Source: Bosea sp. (in: a-proteobacteria) (GTDB lineage Bacteria; Pseudomonadota; Alphaproteobacteria; Rhizobiales; Beijerinckiaceae). From it: DNA of 64,000 bases. Positions 57,543 through 64,000 of this stretch are shown here, in pieces. The position numbers and the translations under genes were made by a program. The notes below the pieces were generated by a model. That model did no database searches. It was not told the origin of the DNA and saw only the letters and a list, made by a program, of their open reading frames with translations. Where the stretch lies: assembly GCF_023953965.1 (NCBI RefSeq), contig NZ_JAMLIX010000001.1:1364501-1428500 (forward strand), written 5' to 3'. Position 1 is the first letter of the stretch; the number at the start of each line of letters is the position of its first letter.

Positions 57543-59582
57543 ATGAGTTTCCGCAATATCCACGCTCACGGCCTCGTCCGCCTCGCCTGCGCCGCGCCAC
57601 GGCTGAAGGTGGCCGACCCCGCCTTCAACGGGGCCGAGACCGTCGCCATGCTGCGCCGCGCCGACGAGAGCGGCGCCTCGCTGTGCCTGTTTCCGGAGCT
57701 CGGCCTTTCCGCCTATGCGATCGACGATCTCTTGCAGCAGGGCGCCCTGCTCGATGCGGTCGATGCGGCGCTGGCCGCGCTTGTTGCGGAAAGCCGCAGC
57801 CTCAGCTGCGCCGCCGTGGTCGGCGCGCCGCTGCGCGTCGGGGGGCGGCTGTTCAACTGCGCCGTCGCGATCCATCGCGGGCGCATCCTCGCCGCCGTGC
57901 CGAAAACCTACCTGCCGAACTATCGCGAATTCTACGAGCGCCGCCAGTTCGCCCCGGGCGAGCGGGCGGATGCCCTCTATATCGATCTGTGCGGGCAGGA
58001 GGTGCCGTTCGGCACGGACATCCTGCTGGCAGTGAGCGATATCCCGGATCTCGTCGTCCATATGGAGATCTGCGAGGATGTCTGGACGCCGATCCCGCCT
58101 TCCTCCTTCGCGGCGCTGGCCGGCGCCACCGTGCTGCTCAACCTCTCGGCGTCCAACGTCACCATCGGCAAGTCGCAGTGGCGCCACGCTCTTTGCAAGG
58201 CGCATTCGGGGCGCTGCATCGCCGCCTATGCCTATTCGGCGGCGGGCGCCGGCGAATCGACCACCGACCTCGCCTGGGACGGGCAGGCGATGATCTACGA
58301 GAACGGCGCGCTCCTGGCCGAGGCCGAGCGCTTCGCCGCGGAGCCGCAGTTGATCCTCGCCGATATCGACCTCGAGCGGCTGGCGATGGACCGCATCCGC
58401 CAGAACACCTTCGGCGACAGCGCTGATCTGCATCGCGAAAAGCTCGGTTTCCGCCGCATCGCCTTCGCGCTCGATCCCGATCGCGAGAGCGATCTGGGGC
58501 TCGCGCGTGCCGTCGAGCGCTTCCCCTTCGTGCCGAGCGACGATGCAAGGCTGAGCGAGCTGTGCTTCGAGGCCTACAACATCCAGTCGCATGGCCTGCG
58601 CAAGCGGCTGGAGAGCACACGCCTCGACAAGGTCGTGATCGGTGTCTCCGGCGGGCTCGATTCGACGCAGGCGCTGATCGTCGCCGCCCAGACCTTCGAT
58701 GCGCTCGGTCTGCCGCGCGAGAACATCCTCGCCTATACGCTGCCGGCCTTCGCCACCAGCAAGGGCACGAAGGACAATGCCTGGCGGCTGATGCGGGCGC
58801 TCGGCGTCAGCGCGCAGGAGATCGACATGACGCCGGCCTGCCGGCAGATGCTGATCGATATCGGCCATCCCTTCGCCCAGGGACAGCCGGTCTACGACGT
58901 CGCCTTCGAGAACGTGCAGGCCGGCGCGCGCACCTCGGTGCTGTTTCGCCTCGCCAACCGGCACAACGGCCTGGTGATGGGCACCGGCGACCTCTCGGAG
59001 CTGGCGCTCGGCTGGTGCACCTACGGCGTCGGCGATCACATGTCGCATTACAACGTCAACGGCTCGGTGCCGAAGACGCTGATCCAGCACCTGATCCGCT
59101 GGGTGGCGCAGTCCGGCCGCTTCGGCGCGGAAGCCTCGGCGGTGATGCTCGACATCCTCGCGACCGAGATCTCGCCCGAGCTGGTGCCGGGCGAGGGCGA
59201 TGCGCCCGCGCAGAAGACCGAGGATTTCGTCGGCCCCTACGCGTTGCAGGACTTCAACCTGTTCTACACGACGCGCTACGGCTTCCGGCCGACGAAGATC
59301 GCCTTCCTCGCCCAGCACGCCTGGGCCGATGCCACGGGCGGCGCCTGGCCGCCGAACCTGGAGGCGGCCAGGCGCGTCGCCTATGACCTGCCCACGATCA
59401 AGCGCTGGCTCAACGTCTTCATCCGCCGCTTCTTCGAGACGAGCCAGTTCAAGCGCTCGGCCGTGCCGAACGGGCCGAAGGTATCGTCGGGCGGCTCGCT
59501 CTCGCCGCGCGGGGACTGGCGCGCCCCGAGCGACGCCTCGGCCGCCCCCTGGCTGACGGACTGGGAGCGGATTCCCGATTGA
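57543..59582 (+). CDS. nadE: Glutamine-dependent NAD+ synthase
   Basis: A 679-residue glutamine-hydrolysing NAD synthetase that amidates nicotinic acid adenine dinucleotide. The N-terminal nitrilase-type glutaminase shows its triad: Glu52 ([10 protein letters not shown]), Lys121 ([18 protein letters not shown]) and Cys177 (MEICEDVW). The C-terminal synthetase has the PP-loop [10 protein letters not shown] near residue 367 and [12 protein letters not shown]. Length matches the bacterial long form. Divergent from wbpA with 195 bases between; housekeeping, so it marks the edge of the polysaccharide locus. Confidence 0.97.
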   Translation: MSFRNIHAHGLVRLACAAPRLKVADPAFNGAETVAMLRRADESGASLCLFPELGLSAYAIDDLLQQGALLDAVDAALAALVAESRSLSCAAVVGAPLRVGGRLFNCAVAIHRGRILAAVPKTYLPNYREFYERRQFAPGERADALYIDLCGQEVPFGTDILLAVSDIPDLVVHMEICEDVWTPIPPSSFAALAGATVLLNLSASNVTIGKSQWRHALCKAHSGRCIAAYAYSAAGAGESTTDLAWDGQAMIYENGALLAEAERFAAEPQLILADIDLERLAMDRIRQNTFGDSADLHREKLGFRRIAFALDPDRESDLGLARAVERFPFVPSDDARLSELCFEAYNIQSHGLRKRLESTRLDKVVIGVSGGLDSTQALIVAAQTFDALGLPRENILAYTLPAFATSKGTKDNAWRLMRALGVSAQEIDMTPACRQMLIDIGHPFAQGQPVYDVAFENVQAGARTSVLFRLANRHNGLVMGTGDLSELALGWCTYGVGDHMSHYNVNGSVPKTLIQHLIRWVAQSGRFGAEASAVMLDILATEISPELVPGEGDAPAQKTEDFVGPYALQDFNLFYTTRYGFRPTKIAFLAQHAWADATGGAWPPNLEAARRVAYDLPTIKRWLNVFIRRFFETSQFKRSAVPNGPKVSSGGSLSPRGDWRAPSDASAAPWLTDWERIPD

Positions 59583-59590
59583 GCGGCGAG

Positions 59591-59621
59591 CCCGGCTCAT
59601 TCATCCGAATCGAGCGGGTTT
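59591..59621 (+). terminator. Terminator-like hairpin after nadE
   Basis: Eight bases after the nadE stop, CCCGGCTCATTC pairs with GAATCGAGCGGG around an ATCC loop: 11 base pairs with one unpaired base on each side, followed by TTT. It fits an intrinsic terminator with a short T-run, which is common in GC-rich genomes. Termination is inferred. Confidence 0.5.
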
Positions 59622-59654
59622 CGCGCGGCTGCGCGGCCTCGGCGCTCTCTCGAA

Positions 59655-59669
59655 ATTACCTAAGGTAAT
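59655..59669. promoter_or_regulatory. Inverted repeat ATTACC-N3-GGTAAT, possible regulator site
   Basis: Perfect 6-base arms with a TAA spacer, about 260 bases before the repeat-protein start. The layout suits a dimeric regulator. No factor can be named. Confidence 0.35.
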
Positions 59670-59857
59670 ACGTACAGATTTCGGCCATAGGCGGTGGCGA
59701 GGCCCGATGCCCTAGTGGAAATTGAGGGACGATCGGGCGTTGATATTGCTTCTATTTCTGATATGCATCCCTATGCAGCAATGGGTAGAATTTCGCGTGT
59801 GTTTCCGAGTTTAATGCCGCCTGCGCGTTCAAGGGGAGGCATGCGTATCCAGGTTTG

Positions 59858-59891
59858 GATGCTTATGTAAGCGAAGGTTTTCATAAGCATC
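59858..59891 (+). promoter_or_regulatory. Perfect 10-bp hairpin in the 5' leader of the repeat protein
   Basis: GATGCTTATG and CATAAGCATC pair perfectly around a 14-base loop. The stem ends 35 bases before the ATG. It could be an operator or an RNA structure controlling translation; no T-run follows, so it is not a typical terminator. Confidence 0.4.
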
Positions 59892-59926
59892 TTGGCTAAA
59901 AAATATAATATTCCAGGGAGAGGGCA

Positions 59927-61437
59927 ATGTCTGTTGTAACCAAGCTGGTTGACATCGGTCAGATTTTCACCGGTTCGGGATCGACATGGTATCGACCTCA
60001 GCGTGCGGCTTGGAACGGAGATCCCATCTACATTAATCAGTATACTGCCTCGAGCGGTTACAATTCGTCCGGCCCCAACGTGGTGGAGCTTGTGCTGCAA
60101 GGGGAGAATCGGTTCGGCGAGGTCTCTCAATACGCCGTTCCCATCGCCTCCTACACGACCGGCTTGACCGTCACCGGCTCCGAGGTGGGCGACAAGGGGG
60201 TCATGCTCCTGTCCTCGCCCACGCAAGGGCTCGTCAACGGCGCGGCTGTCTGGGCTGTTCCGACCGGAACTCCGGGGACGTTCGATATCAAGTTCAAGAG
60301 TTTCTCGTTCCAGCCGGCCGCGATCGCCCGCGATACCGGATATTTCGATACCTACAATCTCGGCCCCGAAATCACCCTTGCCTCGGGTATTTCGAACTAC
60401 AGCTCGCTCGATTTCAATAATTTGATGCTGCCCGGCGGACCGGCCGTGGTCATCGGCTACACGACGCGGGCGGCCGGTGCGCCGACGCAGGACGTCGTCT
60501 ACCAGGCTTTCGACGGGCAGGGGCAGGCCATCGGGCCGCAGGTCAGCTTCAATACGCGCGCCGGGGCCCCGTTCCTGATCTCGGACAACGGCACGGATTT
60601 CCTGTTCGTGTCGGAAAAGATCACCGCTGGGGTGGCCTCGATCGAGCTGCGCAGCTTCTCGCCCGAGACGGGAGCGGTGGGCGCGTCGACGACGATCGCG
60701 ACCAATTTCGCGACCCTGTTCAACATGTCGGTCCTGCGCCAGTCGGATGGGAGTTTCGATATCGTCGCCGAGGGCAAGACGGCGACCAATCAGCATTTCC
60801 TCAACATCTATCAGGCCGATGCGTCCTTCCATGTCTCGGCTCCGCCCGTGACGATTACGCTGGCATCGGCCAACAGCATCCGGATGAACGCCCAGCGCAT
60901 GGCGAATGATTCGCTGGTGCTGGCCTATACCGATCAGAACAAGGTGCATTTGGCCGTCTACGATGCCGCGGGTGTGCAGATCGATGATTTCATCGTGCCC
61001 GGCCTCACGAATTTCGATCGGATTCGCAGCTTGGGCCAGAACCAGTTCGAGCTGGTCTGGCGAGAGACGGTTTCAGGCGCCGAGAACGCGGTGAAGGCTG
61101 CCGTCTACGACGTCAATACGAGCGCCCGGAATGTCGACCAGTCCGGCTCGTCGAGTTCCGTCTGGCTGCTGGGCAGCCATTTCAACGATGTCCTGACCGG
61201 CGGCTCGGCCGGCGACATCTTCAAGGGCTATGCCGGGAACGACCTGATCATCGGCGGCTCCGGCCAGGATATCGCCAAGTACACCGGCAACAAGGCCGAT
61301 TACACGCTCGTGCGCAACGTCGACGGCTCGTGGACGGTGACCGATACGCGTGGCGGCTCGCCCGATGGCACCGATACGCTCCGGAGCGTCGAGATCCTCG
61401 ACTTCGCCGACGGCCAGAAACAACTGATCTCCGTCCA
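59927..61437 (+). repeat. Repeat unit 1 of the giant protein (diverged)
   Basis: First copy of the 510-residue unit. It aligns with units 2 and 3 by shared order of motifs (GPNVVELVLQGENRFGEV, LGQNQFELVWRETVSG, then the Gly-Asp block at about residues 420-445), but most of its first 350 residues have drifted. Confidence 0.75.
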
Positions 61438-64000
61438 GGCGACGCAGCTCACCCAGACCGGCCCGGTTTTCCTGGACAATGCGCACGCGCCGATCACGGG
61501 CGTGGTCTGGGGGCGCCCGCATCGCGGCGCCTCGAGCGGAGACGGGGTCTTCATCGGCAGCTACAGCCCGACGGCCGGTTATGTGCCGGGAGGCCCGAAC
61601 CCGCAGACGCTGGTCCTGGCCGGGCAGGACAAGTTCGGCGAACTCGATGAGACCATCGTCATCGCCAACTATACCAGCGGCAAGACGGTCCGCGGCAACG
61701 AGGTGCAGGACAAGAGCGTCATCATATCCAAGCAGGCTTCCGGGGGCGCGCCCGCCGAAGGCTTCGCCATCTGGGTTGAGCCGACGGATGGCGGCCCGGC
61801 CGGGACGTTCGACGTCAAGCTGCAGGCGCTGACCTTCGCGGCCAACCAGCTCGCCTATGAGACCGGCAGCCCCAGCGTCACGCTGGTGGGGGTGCCGACG
61901 ACCCTGTTCGCCGGGGTGAGCGAGTATAACGGCCTCGACTGGAACGTGGCCGCCGACGGGACGATCGTGGTCGGCTACACGACGCGGGCCGTGGGCTCGG
62001 TGGCGCCGGATTATTGGTTCGCCAAGGTCGACCCCCTGACCGGGACGGCGGCTTACGCGCCGCAGAAGTTCGCGACGACGTATGAAAATGTTGCGATCTC
62101 CGTCCTGGGCGGCGATTTCACGCTGATCAGCGAGGATCGCAGCGGCCCCTCGGCGAAGCTGACGTTCCAGCACTTCGATGCGGATACCGGCACTTACGGG
62201 CCGGTCACGGGCGTGGCCGATCCCGGCAGCTTCTCGGACATGTACCAGGTCCTCGAGCTCGGGCAGTCCGACGGCTCCCGCATGCTCGTCATCGAGGGCA
62301 TCCAGCTTGGAACCGGGGCGCATATCCTCCAGACGCTGACCGTCAATGCCGCGAACATCCTGACCAGCACGTCGACGCCGGTCGTGTTGGCGCCGGGCCA
62401 GTCGCTCGGCCGGCTGCAGCACCAGGTGCTCGCGAACGGGCTCAATGCGGTCGCCTATGCCGACAACAACGTGGTTCATCTGTCGCTGTTTGATGTGTAC
62501 GGCAATCTGGTCAGCGACACGGTGGTGCCGGGCCTGACCACCTTCGACCGCCTGCGCAACCTCGGCCAGAACCAGGTCGAGCTGATCTGGCGGGAGACGG
62601 TTTCGGGCAACGAGAACGTGGTCAAGGCCGCGATCTACGACGCCAACGACGGCGGGCGCTTCGTCGACTTCTCGGGCTCGGGCTCGGCGCAATGGGTGCT
62701 CGGCAGCCATGTCGACGATGTCCTGACCGGCGGCTCGGCCGGCGACATCTTCAAGGGCTATGGCGGCAACGACCTGATCATCGGCGGCTCCGGCCAGGAT
62801 ATCGCCAAGTACACCGGCAACAAGGCCGACTACACGCTCGTGCGCAACGGTGACGGCTCGTGGACGGTGACCGATACGCGGGTGGGCTCGCCCGACGGCG
62901 TCGATACGCTCCGGAGCATCGAGATCGCCGACTTCGCCGATGGCCAGCAACAGCTGATCTCCACCCAGGCGACGCAGCTCACCGAGCTCGGCCCGGTTTT
63001 CCGGAATGGCGCCGACGAACCGATCACCGGCGTGGTCTGGGGGCGCCCGCATCGCGGCGCCTGGAATGGGGACGTGGTCTTCATCGATGGCTACAGCCCG
63101 ACGGCCGGCTACACGCCGGGCGGGCCGAATGCACAGACGCTGGTCGTGGCGGGGCAGGACAAGTTCGGCGACCTCGACGGGGCCGTCGTCATCGCCAACT
63201 ATACGAGCGGCAAGACGGTCAATGGCGCCGAGGTCCTGGACAAGAGCGTCATCATGTACAAGCAGACTTCGGGGGGGCCCGCCCAGGGCTTCGCCGTCTG
63301 GGTGGCGCCGACGGATGGCGGCGCGCCCGGGACGTTCGACGTCAAGCTGCAGGCTTTGAATTTCGCCGCGAGCAACCTGGCTTATGTCGGCAGCCCCAGC
63401 ATCACGCTGGTGGGGGCCCCGACCAACCTGTTCGCCGGGGTGGCCAACTATAGCAACCTCGACTGGAACGTGGCTTCCGACGGGACGATCGTGGCCGGCT
63501 ACGGGACGCGGGCCGTGGGCGCGTCGACCATGGATTACTGGTACGCCAAGGTTAATCCCGCGACCGGGACGGCGGCTTACGCCCCGCAGAAGATCGCGAC
63601 GGGGAACGACTACGTCGTCATGTCGGTGTCGGGCAACCAGTTCACTTTCATCAGCGAGGATCGCAGCAGCGGCGAAGCGAAGCTGAAGTTCCAGAACTTC
63701 AATGCGAATACGGGTGCGCTCGGGCCGGTCGTGGGGGTGGTCGATCCCGGCCACCTCCAGGATATCTACCAGTTCCTCGAGCTCGTGCAGTCCGACGGCT
63801 CGCGCCTGTTCGTCGCCGAAGGCATCCAGCAGGGCACCGGGGCGCACGTCCTCCAGACCTTCGCCGTCAGCGCGGCGAACACGCTGGTCGGCACGCCGAC
63901 GACGACCGTGCTGGCGTCGGGCCAGTCGCTCGGCCGGCTGCAGCATCAGCTGCTCGCGAACGGGATGAACGTCGTCGGCTATGCCGACAACGGCGAGGTT
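59927..64000 (+). CDS. Giant tandem-repeat protein with RTX-type calcium-binding motifs (3' end beyond window)
   Basis: Open from an ATG preceded by AGGGAGAGGG to the window edge, at least 1,358 residues. It has no Sec signal peptide, as in type I secreted RTX proteins. It is built of about 510-residue units; each ends with a short glycine-aspartate block (LTGGSAGDIFKGY then GNDLIIGGSGQD) of the hemolysin-type calcium-binding pattern, followed by YTGNKADYTLVRN and DTLRSxExxDFADG. The rest of each unit is beta-rich and Gly/Thr/Val-rich (TLVLAGQDKFGEL, SGKTVRGNEV, GTFDVKLQAL, SLGRLQHQ) and is not recognised. Likely a secreted or surface-bound protein that binds calcium, possibly an adhesin or a matrix protein. 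No type I secretion genes are visible in the window. Confidence 0.85.
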   Translation, partial: MSVVTKLVDIGQIFTGSGSTWYRPQRAAWNGDPIYINQYTASSGYNSSGPNVVELVLQGENRFGEVSQYAVPIASYTTGLTVTGSEVGDKGVMLLSSPTQGLVNGAAVWAVPTGTPGTFDIKFKSFSFQPAAIARDTGYFDTYNLGPEITLASGISNYSSLDFNNLMLPGGPAVVIGYTTRAAGAPTQDVVYQAFDGQGQAIGPQVSFNTRAGAPFLISDNGTDFLFVSEKITAGVASIELRSFSPETGAVGASTTIATNFATLFNMSVLRQSDGSFDIVAEGKTATNQHFLNIYQADASFHVSAPPVTITLASANSIRMNAQRMANDSLVLAYTDQNKVHLAVYDAAGVQIDDFIVPGLTNFDRIRSLGQNQFELVWRETVSGAENAVKAAVYDVNTSARNVDQSGSSSSVWLLGSHFNDVLTGGSAGDIFKGYAGNDLIIGGSGQDIAKYTGNKADYTLVRNVDGSWTVTDTRGGSPDGTDTLRSVEILDFADGQKQLISVQATQLTQTGPVFLDNAHAPITGVVWGRPHRGASSGDGVFIGSYSPTAGYVPGGPNPQTLVLAGQDKFGELDETIVIANYTSGKTVRGNEVQDKSVIISKQASGGAPAEGFAIWVEPTDGGPAGTFDVKLQALTFAANQLAYETGSPSVTLVGVPTTLFAGVSEYNGLDWNVAADGTIVVGYTTRAVGSVAPDYWFAKVDPLTGTAAYAPQKFATTYENVAISVLGGDFTLISEDRSGPSAKLTFQHFDADTGTYGPVTGVADPGSFSDMYQVLELGQSDGSRMLVIEGIQLGTGAHILQTLTVNAANILTSTSTPVVLAPGQSLGRLQHQVLANGLNAVAYADNNVVHLSLFDVYGNLVSDTVVPGLTTFDRLRNLGQNQVELIWRETVSGNENVVKAAIYDANDGGRFVDFSGSGSAQWVLGSHVDDVLTGGSAGDIFKGYGGNDLIIGGSGQDIAKYTGNKADYTLVRNGDGSWTVTDTRVGSPDGVDTLRSIEIADFADGQQQLISTQATQLTELGPVFRNGADEPITGVVWGRPHRGAWNGDVVFIDGYSPTAGYTPGGPNAQTLVVAGQDKFGDLDGAVVIANYTSGKTVNGAEVLDKSVIMYKQTSGGPAQGFAVWVAPTDGGAPGTFDVKLQALNFAASNLAYVGSPSITLVGAPTNLFAGVANYSNLDWNVASDGTIVAGYGTRAVGASTMDYWYAKVNPATGTAAYAPQKIATGNDYVVMSVSGNQFTFISEDRSSGEAKLKFQNFNANTGALGPVVGVVDPGHLQDIYQFLELVQSDGSRLFVAEGIQQGTGAHVLQTFAVSAANTLVGTPTTTVLASGQSLGRLQHQLLANGMNVVGYADNGEV
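61438..62967 (+). repeat. Repeat unit 2 of the giant protein
   Basis: Complete copy. Matching landmarks in units 1 and 2 (GATGTCCTGACCGG at 61187 and 62717) and in units 2 and 3 (GACGCAGCTCACC at 61441 and 62971) are exactly 1,530 bases apart, so the period is 510 codons with no net indel. Confidence 0.85.
62968..64000 (+). repeat. Repeat unit 3 of the giant protein (cut by window edge)
   Basis: About two thirds of a third copy, very close to unit 2 over GVVWGRPHRGA, TLVVAGQDKFGDLDG, ANYTSGKTV, GTFDVKLQAL and SLGRLQHQ. The close match points to recent duplication or gene conversion between units 2 and 3. Its Gly-Asp block should lie just beyond the window. Confidence 0.85.

Larger units (their letters stand above)
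59583..59926. other. 344-base AT-richer intergenic leader before the repeat protein
   Basis: No gene found. Beyond the terminator-like hairpin it holds an inverted repeat ATTACC-TAA-GGTAAT at 59655-59669, a smaller one TGCAT-CCCT-ATGCA at 59764-59777, and a perfect 10-base stem GATGCTTATG...CATAAGCATC at 59858-59891. From about 59740 the base composition is clearly richer in A and T than its surroundings, as promoter regions are. It should hold the promoter of the repeat protein. Confidence 0.6.

Noticed and set aside
59764..59777. Short inverted repeat TGCAT-CCCT-ATGCA
   Set aside because: Five-base arms are too short to call a site in an A+T-rich leader.
61073..63946. 957-codon minus-strand frame opposite the repeat protein
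   Set aside because: Its apparent repeats (HRPRAV, AADDQVV) are the antisense of the plus-strand repeats. The plus frame has a ribosome site and RTX motifs.
59927..64000. The repeats as a mobile element or CRISPR-like array
   Set aside because: The 1,530-base units are in frame within one coding sequence and encode protein motifs; there are no short direct repeats with unique spacers, no terminal inverted repeats and no transposase.

Overview
The window is GC-rich (roughly two thirds G+C by eye) and looks like the chromosome of an alphaproteobacterium of the Hyphomicrobiales, perhaps Bosea-like. The reasons are the aerobic (CobN/CobO/CobW type) cobalamin genes, the CbtB-CbtA cobalt module behind a cobalamin riboswitch, and a winged-helix plus NusG-like regulator pair heading a surface-polysaccharide locus. 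The genus is a guess; the class is fairly secure. No tRNA, rRNA, CRISPR array or insertion sequence was seen.

Layout. (1) 1-7876 is cobalamin synthesis and cobalt uptake: on the minus strand cobN (cut by the left edge), cobW, a DUF1636 gene, cbtA and cbtB behind a riboswitch; on the plus strand cobU and cobO; then cobD (minus) and cobC (plus), whose start codons overlap. (2) 7977-11895 holds a D-2-hydroxyacid dehydrogenase, an MFS transporter and a GMC oxidoreductase. (3) 12027-13252 is a two-gene regulatory head: a winged-helix protein with a Rossmann-like tail, and a NusG/RfaH paralogue overlapping it as TTGA. (4) 13374-50832 is a run of 27 plus-strand genes, mostly overlapping or a few bases apart: sugar epimerases, three asparagine-synthase-like amidotransferases, Wzm/Wzt ABC export, a PAPS-forming CysD/CysNC pair with a sulfotransferase, two FemAB-type acyltransferases (one fused to a deacetylase-like domain), two DegT aminotransferases, seven glycosyltransferase genes, three methyltransferases, an FAD-type oxidoreductase, a deacetylase-like protein and WecB. 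(5) 50819-57347 is a minus-strand group of six: two glycosyltransferases and a WbpA-WbpB-WbpD-WbpE set making a diacetamido-uronic acid sugar nucleotide. (6) 57543-59582 is NAD synthase. (7) 59927 to the right edge is the start of a giant repeat protein with RTX-type calcium-binding motifs.

How the parts fit. Regions 3-5 read as one locus for an ABC-exported surface polysaccharide containing 2,3-diacetamido uronic acids, probably amidated by the AsnB-like enzymes and sulfated through PAPS. A sequence close to the E. coli ops element lies in the leader just after the NusG-like gene, so the roughly 37-kb run may be controlled by dedicated processive antitermination. No priming sugar-phosphate transferase, Wzx flippase or Wzy polymerase was found here. 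The repeat protein could be a calcium-binding surface or secreted protein.

Most interesting items: the ops-like site with its adjacent NusG paralogue; a duplicated glycosyltransferase carrying two identical CxxCPEPGxxCxC motifs; the FemAB-deacetylase fusion; three amidotransferases plus a sulfation module in one cluster; and the 510-residue tandem repeats.
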